From: a virus
Virus record (IMG/VR): IMGVR_UViG_3300004369_000144
Span: 1-23,917 of that record
Strand: one strand, 5' to 3'
Length of the DNA stretch: 23,917 nt
The translations under genes were made by a program, and so were the position numbers. The notes below the pieces were generated by a model. It was given only the letters and a program-made list of their open reading frames with translations, ran no database searches and was not told the DNA's origin. The number at the start of each line of letters is the position of its first letter. Positions within the stretch are counted from its first letter, which is position 1. Below, one piece after another: positions 14,133 to 20,475 of this stretch.

Positions 14133-14358
14133 GAAGATTGCCGCTAATAAGCGGTACATCACGAGAGAGTATGGGTGGATGGTTGGCAAGACCATCGCCT
14201 CTATTCGACCCTTGACCTCATCCGAGATTGAGAACATGGGATGGTACGAAGGAAGCGAGATTGCTTTCGTTGTTATGTTCACCGATGGTTCCTGGTTTGT
14301 GCCGATGTCAGATGACGAAGGCAACTCATCTGGAGCTCTCATGTACGAAGGAAGGTAA
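14116..14358 (+). CDS. Hypothetical protein
   Basis: This is an 80-residue protein. ATG 14116 is chosen over 14098 because GGAGGAG lies at the right distance upstream. The C-terminal half looks like paired beta strands (EIAFVVMFTDGSWFVPM), a pattern shared by several short phage proteins that read as small beta-barrels. It overlaps the end of the preceding gene. Confidence 0.6.
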   Translation: MPTMAEKIAANKRYITREYGWMVGKTIASIRPLTSSEIENMGWYEGSEIAFVVMFTDGSWFVPMSDDEGNSSGALMYEGR

Positions 14359-14360
14359 AA

Positions 14361-14594
14361 ATGTTTGGAACCAAGAAGCGACGCTCGACTTACATTGACC
14401 CAAAGAGCGTGAAGACCTGTCCCGATTGCGGTGGGTTTATCCCCAACAACGCAAACCCTGGGGCTTACCCTGGCGCACTATCACGCCGCGACAACAAGAC
14501 AGAAATCTGTTCCTCATGCGGAACACGAGAAGCGATGGAGGACTTCTGGGGCATGGCTGATTACATTGACCATGCTCGGAGGGCTTCCAAGTGA
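14361..14594 (+). CDS. Zinc-ribbon protein
   Basis: This is a 77-residue protein with CPDC at residues 20-23 and CSSCGTREAMEDF beginning near residue 51. The second knuckle followed by GTREA(M/L)EDF is a widespread actinophage small-protein motif of unknown function. The start codon is embedded in GGTAAAAATG, with GAAGGAAGG as ribosome-binding site. It overlaps the next gene (GTGA). Confidence 0.7.
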   Translation: MFGTKKRRSTYIDPKSVKTCPDCGGFIPNNANPGAYPGALSRRDNKTEICSSCGTREAMEDFWGMADYIDHARRASK

Positions 14595-14776
14595 AGACTT
14601 CCTCAACCTGCGCCCGATGCGGATGGGCTGTTGAGAAGAACCTGAACTCTGGTGAGTGGTTGGACGAGTGGGGTTCCCCACTCTGCTCGTCCACCCCTCC
14701 CCGAAGCATCCCCCACAAGCCAAGAGGGCTGGAAACCCCTGAAAACGAGGCTTTCGAGGCTGTTACCAAACTGTAA
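14591..14776 (+). CDS. Small Cys-motif protein
   Basis: This is a 61-residue protein from GTG 14591, coupled to the zinc-ribbon gene by GTGA. CARC lies near residues 7-10 and a single later Cys near 32. Pro-rich sequence follows. It is the last gene of the run; a possible weak dyad GTTAC/GTAAC lies at the stop codon. Confidence 0.5.
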   Translation: MKTSSTCARCGWAVEKNLNSGEWLDEWGSPLCSSTPPRSIPHKPRGLETPENEAFEAVTKL

Positions 14777-14797
14777 CAATCTTTCTGCATTTTGGAG

Positions 14798-14826
14798 TTG
14801 CAAAGTGCAGAGAGATGCTGTAATGT
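14798..14826 (+). promoter_or_regulatory. Promoter for 14910
   Basis: TTGCAA, 17 bp, TAATGT; the spacer holds TGCAGAGAG, a weaker copy of the conserved element. CTGCA/TGCAG arms (14784-14811) also flank the -35 box. The leader to 14910 lacks the usual start-associated sequence. Confidence 0.65.
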
Positions 14827-14909
14827 TCTAGTTGTTGGAGAGCAGGACTCCCCAACCTCTCCCCACAAAGGGTGCGGAGAGAAGAGACAGAAAGACAAGG
14901 TGAAGCCAA

Positions 14910-15245
14910 ATGGCAACATCAATCATCAACAAGGTCGTGACTGAGGTCGTGACCGAGCGCAAGGCAGCCACTCTGGATGCCGACACGCTTTCCGCTCTGG
15001 CACAGTTCGTCGCTACTCGTGACGCAATCCGTGACCTTGAGAAGACCAAGAAGGAACTTGAGGCTTCCATCCGTGAGGCTCTCGGTGACGCTGAGGTCGG
15101 AGTCAATGCAAATGGAGAAATCACCGTTGAGGTGAGCCTCCGTGAGCGCAAGGGAGTGGACACTAAGGCTCTTGCCGAGGCGTTCCCCGAGGCTTACGAA
15201 GCCTGCCAGACTCTCACCGAGTATTCGGTTCTGGTCGCCAAGTAA
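14910..15245 (+). CDS. Conserved small phage protein with coiled coil
   Basis: This is a 111-residue protein. Residues 25-60 form a strong helix (FVATRDAIRDLEKTKKELEA); then VGVNANGEITVEVSLRERKG is strand-like, and the end (VDTKALAEAFPEAYEACQTL) is a motif I associate with a small actinophage protein often found near recombination or exonuclease genes. No such gene is nearby, so the link is weak. It is a single-gene unit between a promoter and a strong terminator. Confidence 0.65.
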   Translation: MATSIINKVVTEVVTERKAATLDADTLSALAQFVATRDAIRDLEKTKKELEASIREALGDAEVGVNANGEITVEVSLRERKGVDTKALAEAFPEAYEACQTLTEYSVLVAK

Positions 15246-15261
15246 GACCCACACGGAGATT

Positions 15262-15291
15262 GCCCCTCACCGAAAGGTGGGGGGCTTTCTT
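15262..15291 (+). terminator. Rho-independent terminator with GAAA loop
   Basis: GCCCCTCACC (15262-15271) and GGTGGGGGGC (15276-15285) form ten pairs closed by a stable GAAA tetraloop, followed by TTTCTT. Confidence 0.92.
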
Positions 15292-15305
15292 CATGTCTGG
15301 GGTCA

Positions 15306-15391
15306 GATGCGGAGATGTCGAGATGCTGCGCCAGGAGCTGGTTGGGTAAAAATGTTGTTGCGATGTCGCCGCGCCAGGAGCTCGGCTCGAA
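15306..15391 (+). repeat. Direct repeats flanking a GGTAAAAAT element
   Basis: GATGTCG followed after a few bases by GCGCCAGGAGCT occurs before (15314-15339) and after (15363-15386) the GGTAAAAAT at 15345-15353. The first copy also forms CCAG/CTGG just before the motif. This is the clearest case of the motif sitting between copies of the CCAGGAGCT word. It lies in a 246-base gap with no supported gene. Confidence 0.55.
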
Positions 15392-15427
15392 AAGCAGAAA
15401 CACTTCAGAAAAACTTTGCGGAGATGC

Positions 15428-15456
15428 TTGACTTAGATGCAGGAAAGTGTTACGAT
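15428..15456 (+). promoter_or_regulatory. Cassette promoter for 15492-16218
   Basis: TTGACT, 17 bp, TACGAT; the spacer has TGCAGGAAAGT. AACGACGAAAGGACA follows at 15473-15487. Confidence 0.88.
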
Positions 15457-15491
15457 GACATTGTTCATCCAAAACGACGAAAGGACACAAG

Positions 15492-15740
15492 ATGAACTTC
15501 CAGATAGAGATTGACGAGACAGATGCGGAAATCCTGACGATGGGCGTTGCGATGCTCATGCGGTACACCGAGGAACGCATTGAGCGTCACAACAATCATA
15601 AGGATTACTCCATGGACAAGTTGTTTGCCAAGATGGAGATGCTGGCTCGCACGGGCGACCTGTGGGTGCGGTTGCACAAGGCGCAGGGCATGTCGCAGGA
15701 GGAAATCTCCATGTTCTTGCGAGAGGCTGGTAACGCCTGA
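15492..15740 (+). CDS. Small helical hypothetical protein
   Basis: This is an 82-residue, mostly helical protein (MDKLFAKMEMLARTGDLWVRL, then MSQEEISMFLREAG, an HTH-like pair only by general shape). The start is set by the start-associated element. It is the first of three tightly packed genes; the next ATG overlaps its stop (TGATG). Confidence 0.62.
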   Translation: MNFQIEIDETDAEILTMGVAMLMRYTEERIERHNNHKDYSMDKLFAKMEMLARTGDLWVRLHKAQGMSQEEISMFLREAGNA

Positions 15741-15994
15741 TGCAAGTGAAAGAACTGATTGAGCAACTGCAACAGAACTACACACCCGAGACTGAACTCT
15801 ATGTTGAGTATTGGGACAAGGAGACTGTTGATGGTTACATGTGGGTAGGAGAAAAGTCTCCCGAACTCACAGACGATGAGTGGGGTGCGGTCGTTGATGC
15901 GATGGAGAACTCCGAACGTCTTGACCAGAGCATGGCTGCCGACAGCCTTGTCGAAGAAGCCAAAGCCGTGATGGCGGAGAGGGAGGACAGGTAA
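15740..15994 (+). CDS. Small acidic hypothetical protein
   Basis: This is an 84-residue protein. MQVKELIEQLQQNYTPETEL, then EYWDKETVDGY, resembles short phage proteins with a 'pdtel.veYWdke' core. A helical acidic tail follows. It is coupled to the upstream gene by a TGATG junction. Its stop is inside the GGTAAAAATG element that starts the next gene. Confidence 0.62.
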   Translation: MQVKELIEQLQQNYTPETELYVEYWDKETVDGYMWVGEKSPELTDDEWGAVVDAMENSERLDQSMAADSLVEEAKAVMAEREDR

Positions 15995-15996
15995 AA

Positions 15997-16218
15997 ATGT
16001 CGGATGCGGTTGATGAAATCGAGCTGACGAAGACAGTTCTGTTCGTAGGCGACTACTTCAGCCTGATGAGCACGGTCGTGTTGTCCGAGGAACTCCGTGA
16101 AGAGGGCGAAGATGACGACGACTTCGCAATAAGACTTGCATCCGTGCTCCTAAAGGAGCATTATGGGTGGGACGTTGAAGATGCTGCTACGGTCAGCATC
16201 GGCATCGTCGAAGAGTAA
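15997..16218 (+). CDS. Small acidic hypothetical protein
   Basis: This is a 73-residue protein. TVLFVGDYFSLMSTVVL and KEHYGWDVEDAATVSIGIVEE flank a very acidic centre; the pattern recurs in mycobacteriophage and related phage small proteins of unknown function. The start codon is part of GGTAAAAATG. A strong terminator follows 30 bases after the stop. Confidence 0.62.
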   Translation: MSDAVDEIELTKTVLFVGDYFSLMSTVVLSEELREEGEDDDDFAIRLASVLLKEHYGWDVEDAATVSIGIVEE

Positions 16219-16247
16219 CTGCAGTCATAAAACGCCTCCTAGCCCAG

Positions 16248-16276
16248 AAGCCCTCGCAGAGATGCGGGGGCTTTCT
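16248..16276 (+). terminator. Rho-independent terminator
   Basis: AAGCCCTCGC (16248-16257) pairs with GCGGGGGCTT (16264-16273) around AGAGAT; TCT follows. It ends the 15492-16218 operon. Confidence 0.85.
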
Positions 16277-16467
16277 GGTCTCCAGGAGCAAATCACGGTA
16301 AAAATCCCGAGTTATCCTAGAGATGCCGCTGGCTGGCTTGAGAGCATCTCGCCGCCTAGCGATGAGGTGGCTTGCTACCGCCACCGCCCCTTCTCCTGGT
16401 CTCCCTACAGGGGGAGGGGTTATTGAGCCTCCTACTCACATTCGGGTTGCTGGAGTAAAGTTGAGGT
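16277..16467 (+). other. Intergenic region with GGTAAAAAT and dyads
   Basis: This stretch has no supported gene. GGTAAAAATCCCGAG begins at 16297, with CCAGGAGC shortly before. AGGTGGC/GCCACC (about 16365-16386) forms a hairpin. TGGTCTCC occurs at both ends (16276 and 16398). No cassette promoter is seen, so the promoter for 16468 is uncertain; TTGCTG and TATGAA near 16448-16470 are poorly spaced. Confidence 0.4.
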
Positions 16468-16701
16468 ATGAACCTAGACATCATTGACAGGGCTATCCAC
16501 CCCAACAAGGCGGGCTCTCCTTTTGTTGCCGCCATCGTTGATGATGCGGAAGATGGAAAAACCAAGTTGGTCATTCAGTTCGAGGAAGAAGGCTGCACAG
16601 CAGTTCTTCTTCTTGACTCATTGATTGAGGAGGAAAACATCGCAGTTGATGGTTCTCCCGCCGCTTACGAAGAACTTCGAGAGCAGCTCTGGGATAGGTA
16701 A
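16468..16701 (+). CDS. Small acidic hypothetical protein
   Basis: This is a 77-residue protein. HPNKAGSPFVAAIVDDAEDG, then KLVIQFEEEGCTAVLLLDSL, reads as a small beta-sheet protein with a helical end. GTTGAGG provides a weak ribosome-binding site. Its final codons (GAGCAGCTCT at 16681) form one arm of a long inverted repeat that encloses a GGTAAAAA element. Confidence 0.6.
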   Translation: MNLDIIDRAIHPNKAGSPFVAAIVDDAEDGKTKLVIQFEEEGCTAVLLLDSLIEEENIAVDGSPAAYEELREQLWDR

Positions 16702-16737
16702 AAAACTCGTGCAGCTGCCGCATCGAGAGCTGCTCGA
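16681..16737 (+). repeat. Inverted repeat enclosing GGTAAAAA
   Basis: GAGCAGCTCT (16681-16690) and AGAGCTGCTC (about 16728-16737) are a perfect 10-bp inverted repeat. Inside lie GGTAAAAA (16697) and CAGCTG. The structure covers the end of one gene and the leader of the Ntn-hydrolase gene, so it may control read-through into the latter. Confidence 0.65.
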
Positions 16738-16767
16738 CATCTAAAAATCTTGAGGAGGTGAGTGTCG

Positions 16768-17334
16768 ATGACGACGATTGCTGCCGTCCAGGGAAATGGA
16801 TGGGCTGTTGTGGGCTATGACTCTAGAGTCACAGACGACTCTCGCGTCTACACACTTCCCAAAAACTCAGGGAAGGTGGTCTCTAATGGTTCGTACATGC
16901 TTGGCGCAGCAGGCGACATGCGGGCAATCAACTTGCTCGGTCATGTGCTGAAGGCTCCCACCCCTCCTGTTGATGCAGATGAGGAAGAACTTGATGCTTT
17001 TATCTCCCAGAAGTTTGTGCCGTCCCTGAAGAAGTGCTTTGACGAAGCCCAGTACGGAGAGAAGGGCGAACACGATTCGCATGTGATTGCGGTTGTTCAG
17101 GGCGTTGTCTATGACATTGGCTCAAACTACGACTGGTGTCGAGATGTTGAGGGGATTTACGCCGTCGGAACTGGAGGGCAGTTTGCCCTGGGAGCTCTCT
17201 ACTCGACGCTGGTAGGTAAAAAAAGAACCATCTCAGCTGCGCGGCAAGCTGTCCAGGAAGCTGTTGAGATTGCGTGTCAGCTTGACTCGAACTCAGCAGG
17301 GCCAGTCAATCTGCTGGTTCAGAAGTGGGAGTGA
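16768..17334 (+). CDS. Proteasome-beta/HslV-like Ntn-hydrolase
   Basis: This is a 188-residue protein. After Met it reads TTIAAVQGNGWAVVGYDSR. Counting from the Thr, T1, D17 and R19 fall where proteasome beta subunits and HslV have the catalytic Thr, Asp17 and Arg19. Lys appears at 31 and 35, near the canonical Lys33. AVGTGGQFALGAL corresponds to the GSGG-ALGA block, and DSNS to the D-x-x-S pair. No propeptide is present, so Met removal could expose T1, as in HslV. ATG 16768 is chosen with AGGAGG nine bases upstream; GTG 16762 would hide T1. Partner ATPase or substrate is unknown; the MoxR protein is one possibility. Confidence 0.78.
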   Translation: MTTIAAVQGNGWAVVGYDSRVTDDSRVYTLPKNSGKVVSNGSYMLGAAGDMRAINLLGHVLKAPTPPVDADEEELDAFISQKFVPSLKKCFDEAQYGEKGEHDSHVIAVVQGVVYDIGSNYDWCRDVEGIYAVGTGGQFALGALYSTLVGKKRTISAARQAVQEAVEIACQLDSNSAGPVNLLVQKWE

Positions 17335-17544
17335 GCAGTTTCGACACATGCTCAGGTGAGGCAAGTCTCTTTGCCGTCAGCCAGAGGCTCAACCCCCTGA
17401 CCTACCATGGCGAGCCGTCTAGACGCACAGGACACCCAGCCCAAGTCTGTGCCGACCCTTCGCTATCTCCATAATGTAATCAGCCCCCTGTGTGAGGGCA
17501 GTTGCACATCATAAGCAGGTCTGAAAACTTTTTGCAAGAAGGAC
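17335..17544 (+). other. Gap with no supported gene
   Basis: This stretch contains one small hairpin (GGCAA/TTGCC at 17360-17375) and a CCCT/AGGG dyad near 17488-17503. I checked for tRNA-like folding and found no acceptor or T arm. It appears to be a terminator and spacer region before the next cassette promoter. Confidence 0.4.
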
Positions 17545-17573
17545 TTGACATCTTCCTGCACTTCCTGTATGCT
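17545..17573 (+). promoter_or_regulatory. Cassette promoter for 17604
   Basis: TTGACA, 17 bp, TATGCT; the spacer has TTCCTGCA. AACGACGAAAGGAAA follows at about 17579. Confidence 0.87.
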
Positions 17574-17603
17574 GGTCTCAACGACGAAAGGAAAGGAAAG
17601 ACA

Positions 17604-17903
17604 ATGCCAAAGGGACTACCCGACAGCATTACCTACACGATGGGCAAGCGCGTTATGCGTGTTGCTCGCGACAAGAACTCCGAGAAGTTGCAGAACTTTG
17701 AGGATGGTGTCGTAGTTGGAGCGATGGCTTTCTGGGGAACCATAAAGTTGGCTCAATGGGCTTTGTGGGTGCTGTTCAGCCCCATCATCCTTCTGGGCTG
17801 GCTTGCCGAGAAGGAACTTGCTCGCATGAACCGCAAGCAGGTGCGCCTTCAGCGTCAGGCTCGCTACCAAATGGCTGTGACACGCCGAAAGGCTCAGTCG
17901 TAG
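17604..17903 (+). CDS. Small membrane protein
   Basis: This is a 99-residue protein. One or two hydrophobic segments cover about residues 34-68 (GVVVGAMAFWGT, then WALWVLFSPIILLGWL). The N-terminus and the C-terminal tail (about 75-99) are strongly basic, so both probably face the cytoplasm. The start follows the start-associated element by several A/G-rich bases. The function is unknown. Confidence 0.65.
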   Translation: MPKGLPDSITYTMGKRVMRVARDKNSEKLQNFEDGVVVGAMAFWGTIKLAQWALWVLFSPIILLGWLAEKELARMNRKQVRLQRQARYQMAVTRRKAQS

Positions 17904-17909
17904 ACCTAC

Positions 17910-17938
17910 TTGCATTTTGCAGGAAGGTCTGGTAACCT
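17910..17938 (+). promoter_or_regulatory. Cassette promoter for 17982-19720
   Basis: TTGCAT, 17 bp, TAACCT; the spacer has the full TGCAGGAAGGT. AACGACGAAAGGACA follows at about 17962. It probably drives the seven-gene run to 19720. Confidence 0.82.
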
Positions 17939-17981
17939 TAGTAACACAAGCAACACCCACAAACGACGAAAGGACAGAAAG

Positions 17982-18191
17982 ATGAGAGAAGACAGCCTTC
18001 TATTCATTGACACTTCTAAGTGGAACAAGGCACCGAAGTACCGCCGTAGGCGTGCTGTGGTGTTCACCCTGCTTGCGGTGTTCACTCTGACAATCATCTG
18101 GCAGGTCGCTACCAACCTTTGGTGGGTTGGCGATGGTTACTGCTGGGGAGACATCACCGAGTGCATAGTGGAGCGCATGAACAACCCATGA
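17982..18191 (+). CDS. Single-pass membrane protein
   Basis: This is a 69-residue protein with a basic segment (KYRRRRA, near residues 19-25), then a hydrophobic span (about 26-46) and a short exported tail holding two Cys (CWGDITEC) that could form a disulfide outside the membrane. This is type II topology. It is coupled to the next gene by ATGA. Confidence 0.65.
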   Translation: MREDSLLFIDTSKWNKAPKYRRRRAVVFTLLAVFTLTIIWQVATNLWWVGDGYCWGDITECIVERMNNP

Positions 18192-18424
18192 AAGTAAAGA
18201 ACTCCGAAGTCACCCTGAACAACGAAGAGTTCACATGTCTCGTTATGCGGGAGTGCAACACTCGGTTCTGGTCTGGGCAAACCTCGCCAGAACACCACAA
18301 GGTGTGCAGGTTCTGTGCGGGCATCTTGTTCTCAAGCGCAGACTTGCGGAGATGGAACATGGTTCTTGATGAAAACGGAAGACCAATACCAGCTGAGGAA
18401 GGTAAAAATGACGAAGAAGCGTAA
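18188..18424 (+). CDS. Cys/His hypothetical protein
   Basis: This is a 78-residue protein. Cysteines near residues 17 and 22 and HHKVCRFC near 36-43 suggest one zinc site. The 3' end overlaps the next gene by 17 bases and contains the GGTAAAAATG element used as that gene's start, so its last codons are shaped by the element. Confidence 0.6.
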   Translation: MKVKNSEVTLNNEEFTCLVMRECNTRFWSGQTSPEHHKVCRFCAGILFSSADLRRWNMVLDENGRPIPAEEGKNDEEA

Positions 18425-18929
18425 GCAAACCAGAGTTGTCTGGCAACCGTTCAAGTCCTGCGTTCCCTACCGTGATGGGAAGCCAGCCGACGAGAACGGT
18501 GAGTTCTTTGGTTTGCGAGAGCACGAGACGATGTGGATGAACCACCTCTATGTTGTGTTCAAGTGGTTGATTCAGGGGACTGAAGATGGCCCCATCCACC
18601 TGAGCATCCGAAGGCTGGACAGGAAGGCGTCAAGAGATTGGCGTCACTTCCAACGCATCAAGAACGAACTTGTGGGCCCTGAACGAGAAGGCATTGAGGT
18701 GTTCCCACCTGAGAGCAAGTTGGTGGACACGGCAAATCAATACCACTTGTTTGTGTACCCAACAGGAATGACTTCCCCATTTACATGGGACGAAGGAAGA
18801 CATGTCTCAAACGAGACAGGTGAAGGAGATGTTGTTGATTGGATGCGAGAGCATGGAGCGAGTGAAGAGGACATCGCTGCTGTTGCCGCAAACGCAAAGC
18901 AACGTCCATACGAAGAAGACGAAAGGTAA
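18408..18929 (+). CDS. DUF7694-like conserved phage protein
   Basis: This is a 173-residue protein. The central block HLSIRRLDRKASRDWRHFQR, then IKNELVGPEREGIEVFPPES, LVDTANQYHLFV, is the hallmark of a protein family found across many phages (DUF7694 as I remember it); its function is unknown. The start lies within GGTAAAAATG after GAGGAAGG. The C-terminus is helical and acidic (EEDIAAVAANAK). It sits mid-operon. Confidence 0.7.
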   Translation: MTKKRKQTRVVWQPFKSCVPYRDGKPADENGEFFGLREHETMWMNHLYVVFKWLIQGTEDGPIHLSIRRLDRKASRDWRHFQRIKNELVGPEREGIEVFPPESKLVDTANQYHLFVYPTGMTSPFTWDEGRHVSNETGEGDVVDWMREHGASEEDIAAVAANAKQRPYEEDER

Positions 18930-18932
18930 AAA

Positions 18933-19130
18933 ATGAAGTACGACAGGCTTGCCGACCAGGCCGCAGAGATGTACACGAAAGGGATGTCAGTCGATGCGGT
19001 TGCATCTGAGTTGAACATCGCTTACAGGACTGCTCGCAAGGCCATTTGGGCCAAGGGAGTTGAGTTCCGTGACCCAAGCGCACGCTTGGTTGGTAGAACT
19101 CGTCCTGACAAGAAAGAGGAGATGCGATGA
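18933..19130 (+). CDS. Small helix-turn-helix protein
   Basis: This is a 65-residue protein. MYTKGMSVDAVASELNIAYR and TARKAIWAKGVEFRD form a classic helix-turn-helix in the resolvase/sigma-70-region-4-like style ('G.s...iA..l.is..tv'). Such a minimal protein could be a transcription regulator, possibly of the cassette promoters, but nothing here links it to them. The start follows GGTAAAAAATG. It is coupled to the next gene (ATGA). Confidence 0.65.
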   Translation: MKYDRLADQAAEMYTKGMSVDAVASELNIAYRTARKAIWAKGVEFRDPSARLVGRTRPDKKEEMR

Positions 19131-19297
19131 AGAAGTTCAGAATTGCATTGAAGGACTTGGTGTGGACTGCTGTCTTCGCAGCTGCGTTTGCGGTGACCAG
19201 CATTGTCCTTGCCTTTTGGGGTAACACCGACTTGGTGATTGCCTTTGGACTTGCCTCGGTTGCATCAGCAACTCTGGCATCAAGAGAAATGAAGTAA
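19127..19297 (+). CDS. Tiny two-span membrane protein
   Basis: This is a 56-residue protein. A basic N-terminus (MKKFRIALK) precedes hydrophobic residues 11-31 and 35-50. ATGA overlap with the HTH gene supports it as real. The size and topology suit a holin or small toxin-like membrane protein; no evidence decides. Confidence 0.55.
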   Translation: MKKFRIALKDLVWTAVFAAAFAVTSIVLAFWGNTDLVIAFGLASVASATLASREMK

Positions 19298-19309
19298 GGA
19301 GGACAACTT

Positions 19310-19720
19310 ATGTGGTTGTTCAGCGAAACAGGGTTCGTAAGTGCGGTCGTAGACCCAACGAACAAGAACAACATCGTGGTTCGAGCTCGTGACAAGAAGA
19401 GCTTGGAGCCGCTGATGAAGTTCGCCAAGGTAAAAATGGTGTACCCCAAGCGTTACACCGACTACCCACATCGAGTCATCGTTACTCGACAGCAGTATGC
19501 GGATTGGACGTTGAGCCTCATCGAGAAGATGCAGTACACCAACTACAAATCACAGGTGACGAAGACCCGTGGGCACGACTTCGCACATCCTCTGCACCAG
19601 GTTTGGAGCACGATGCTGCAACTGGAGGAGGGCTACACCGCACCCACCCAGGGGAACAAGTGGTCGTATGACGACACCCAGGAACTGTGGGACGAGTACC
19701 CGTCTTTACGGGGGAGATGA
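19310..19720 (+). CDS. Conserved phage hypothetical protein
   Basis: This is a 136-residue protein. MWLFSETGFVSAVVDPTNKN, then IVVRARDKKSLEPLMKFAK, DYPHRVIV and YTNYKSQV match a conserved phage family of unknown function that begins 'MWLFT..GF.S.V' and has 'DYpyR'. GGAGGACAACTT is the ribosome-binding site. It contains a GGTAAAAAT copy (19429). Confidence 0.72.
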   Translation: MWLFSETGFVSAVVDPTNKNNIVVRARDKKSLEPLMKFAKVKMVYPKRYTDYPHRVIVTRQQYADWTLSLIEKMQYTNYKSQVTKTRGHDFAHPLHQVWSTMLQLEEGYTAPTQGNKWSYDDTQELWDEYPSLRGR

Positions 19721-19721
19721 C

Positions 19722-19750
19722 TTGACTTTCCTGCACAATGCAGGTAGGTT
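19722..19750 (+). promoter_or_regulatory. Cassette promoter with full palindromic operator
   Basis: TTGACT, 17 bp, TAGGTT. The spacer contains CCTGCA-CAA-TGCAGG, a perfect dyad that joins the two half-site orientations seen singly in other promoters. It drives the gene at 19762. Confidence 0.85.
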
Positions 19751-19761
19751 AGGAGTACCAA

Positions 19762-20385
19762 GTGATGGAGGACAAAGTGACAACAAATCTGCAATCAACC
19801 CAGCCGTTTGCTACCGAACGCCAACTGAACTATCTGGATGACCTCGTTGAGAAGCGAGCAGTCTCCCAGCAGATGCGTGAGGACTATGCGGCTAAGCGCA
19901 ATTGGTTGAGGGTAAAAGAAGCATCAACTTTGATTGATGTCATGCTGAAGTTCCCTATCAAGAAGACAGATGTCCGTGACATGCCTGCGGAGCAGATGTC
20001 TGAGCGTCAGAAGTTGTTTGCTGAACTGATGAACGAGATGGAGCAGTTCCCCGAAGCGAAGTACGCCATCCCTGCAGAAGAAGTGATGATGGATTTGCTG
20101 AAGAAGCCCATCAATAACGACCACATCTTCTGTGAACTGAAGAAGTACCGAGGAAAGTTGTACTTCAAGCAGTTGCACGGAGCACCTGGCTCGTTTTCAC
20201 GAAGCATGATGCCTGTTGAGGACGCACTTGTGTTCGCACGCATCATCAAGAAGGATGCATACAGATACACCAGCATCTTTGCCGACATCTACCAATGCTG
20301 TGGCAAGTGTGGGGCCGATTTGACCGACGAGACATCTCGTGCTCTGCGGTTAGGCCCCATTTGCAGGAAGGGTTTTGGGGTTTAG
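19762..20385 (+). CDS. DUF6011-like protein with C-terminal zinc ribbon
   Basis: This is a 207-residue protein (GTG 19762, or ATG 19765). The N-terminus (FATERQLNYLDDLVEKRAV) is the 'rQl.yl..L...r' motif common in actinophage proteins with a terminal zinc ribbon. The C-terminal CCGKCGADLTDETSRALRLG, then PICRKGFGV, fits the DUF6011-type ribbon. The middle has a strand-rich domain (IFCELKKYRGKLYFKQL). The role is unknown. The terminator hairpin at 20361-20403 overlaps its last codons. Confidence 0.65.
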   Translation: MMEDKVTTNLQSTQPFATERQLNYLDDLVEKRAVSQQMREDYAAKRNWLRVKEASTLIDVMLKFPIKKTDVRDMPAEQMSERQKLFAELMNEMEQFPEAKYAIPAEEVMMDLLKKPINNDHIFCELKKYRGKLYFKQLHGAPGSFSRSMMPVEDALVFARIIKKDAYRYTSIFADIYQCCGKCGADLTDETSRALRLGPICRKGFGV

Positions 20386-20403
20386 GCCCCAAACTTCCTG
20401 CAA
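20361..20403 (+). terminator. Long hairpin built from operator-like arms
   Basis: TTGCAGGAAG (20361-20370) pairs perfectly with CTTCCTGCAA (20394-20403), and the inner TTTGGGG pairs with CCCCAAA around a short loop. The arms are exactly the promoter spacer word in both orientations. The left arm lies within the coding end of the 19762 gene; the right arm touches the next -10 box. Confidence 0.7.
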
Positions 20404-20414
20404 TTTGGTATACT
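20394..20414 (+). promoter_or_regulatory. Extended -10 promoter for the wall module
   Basis: TGGTATACT (20406-20414) is an extended -10 box. There is no -35 at 17 bp; CTTCCTGCAA takes its place. It probably drives 20476 onward. Confidence 0.55.
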
Positions 20415-20475
20415 TTAACCACTAAGTACTTAGAGACGAATTGACCTCCCCTGTCCCCTATCAAAGGATTGACTT

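Noticed and set aside
15142-15495. Frame crossing 15262-15491, including a possible ATG at 15352
   Set aside because: It would span a strong terminator or a clear promoter and start-associated element; the ATG at 15352 is part of GGTAAAAATG but has no good protein behind it.
17335-17544. Possible second tRNA or structured RNA gene
   Set aside because: No acceptor stem, T-loop or anticodon arm could be built; only isolated small hairpins.
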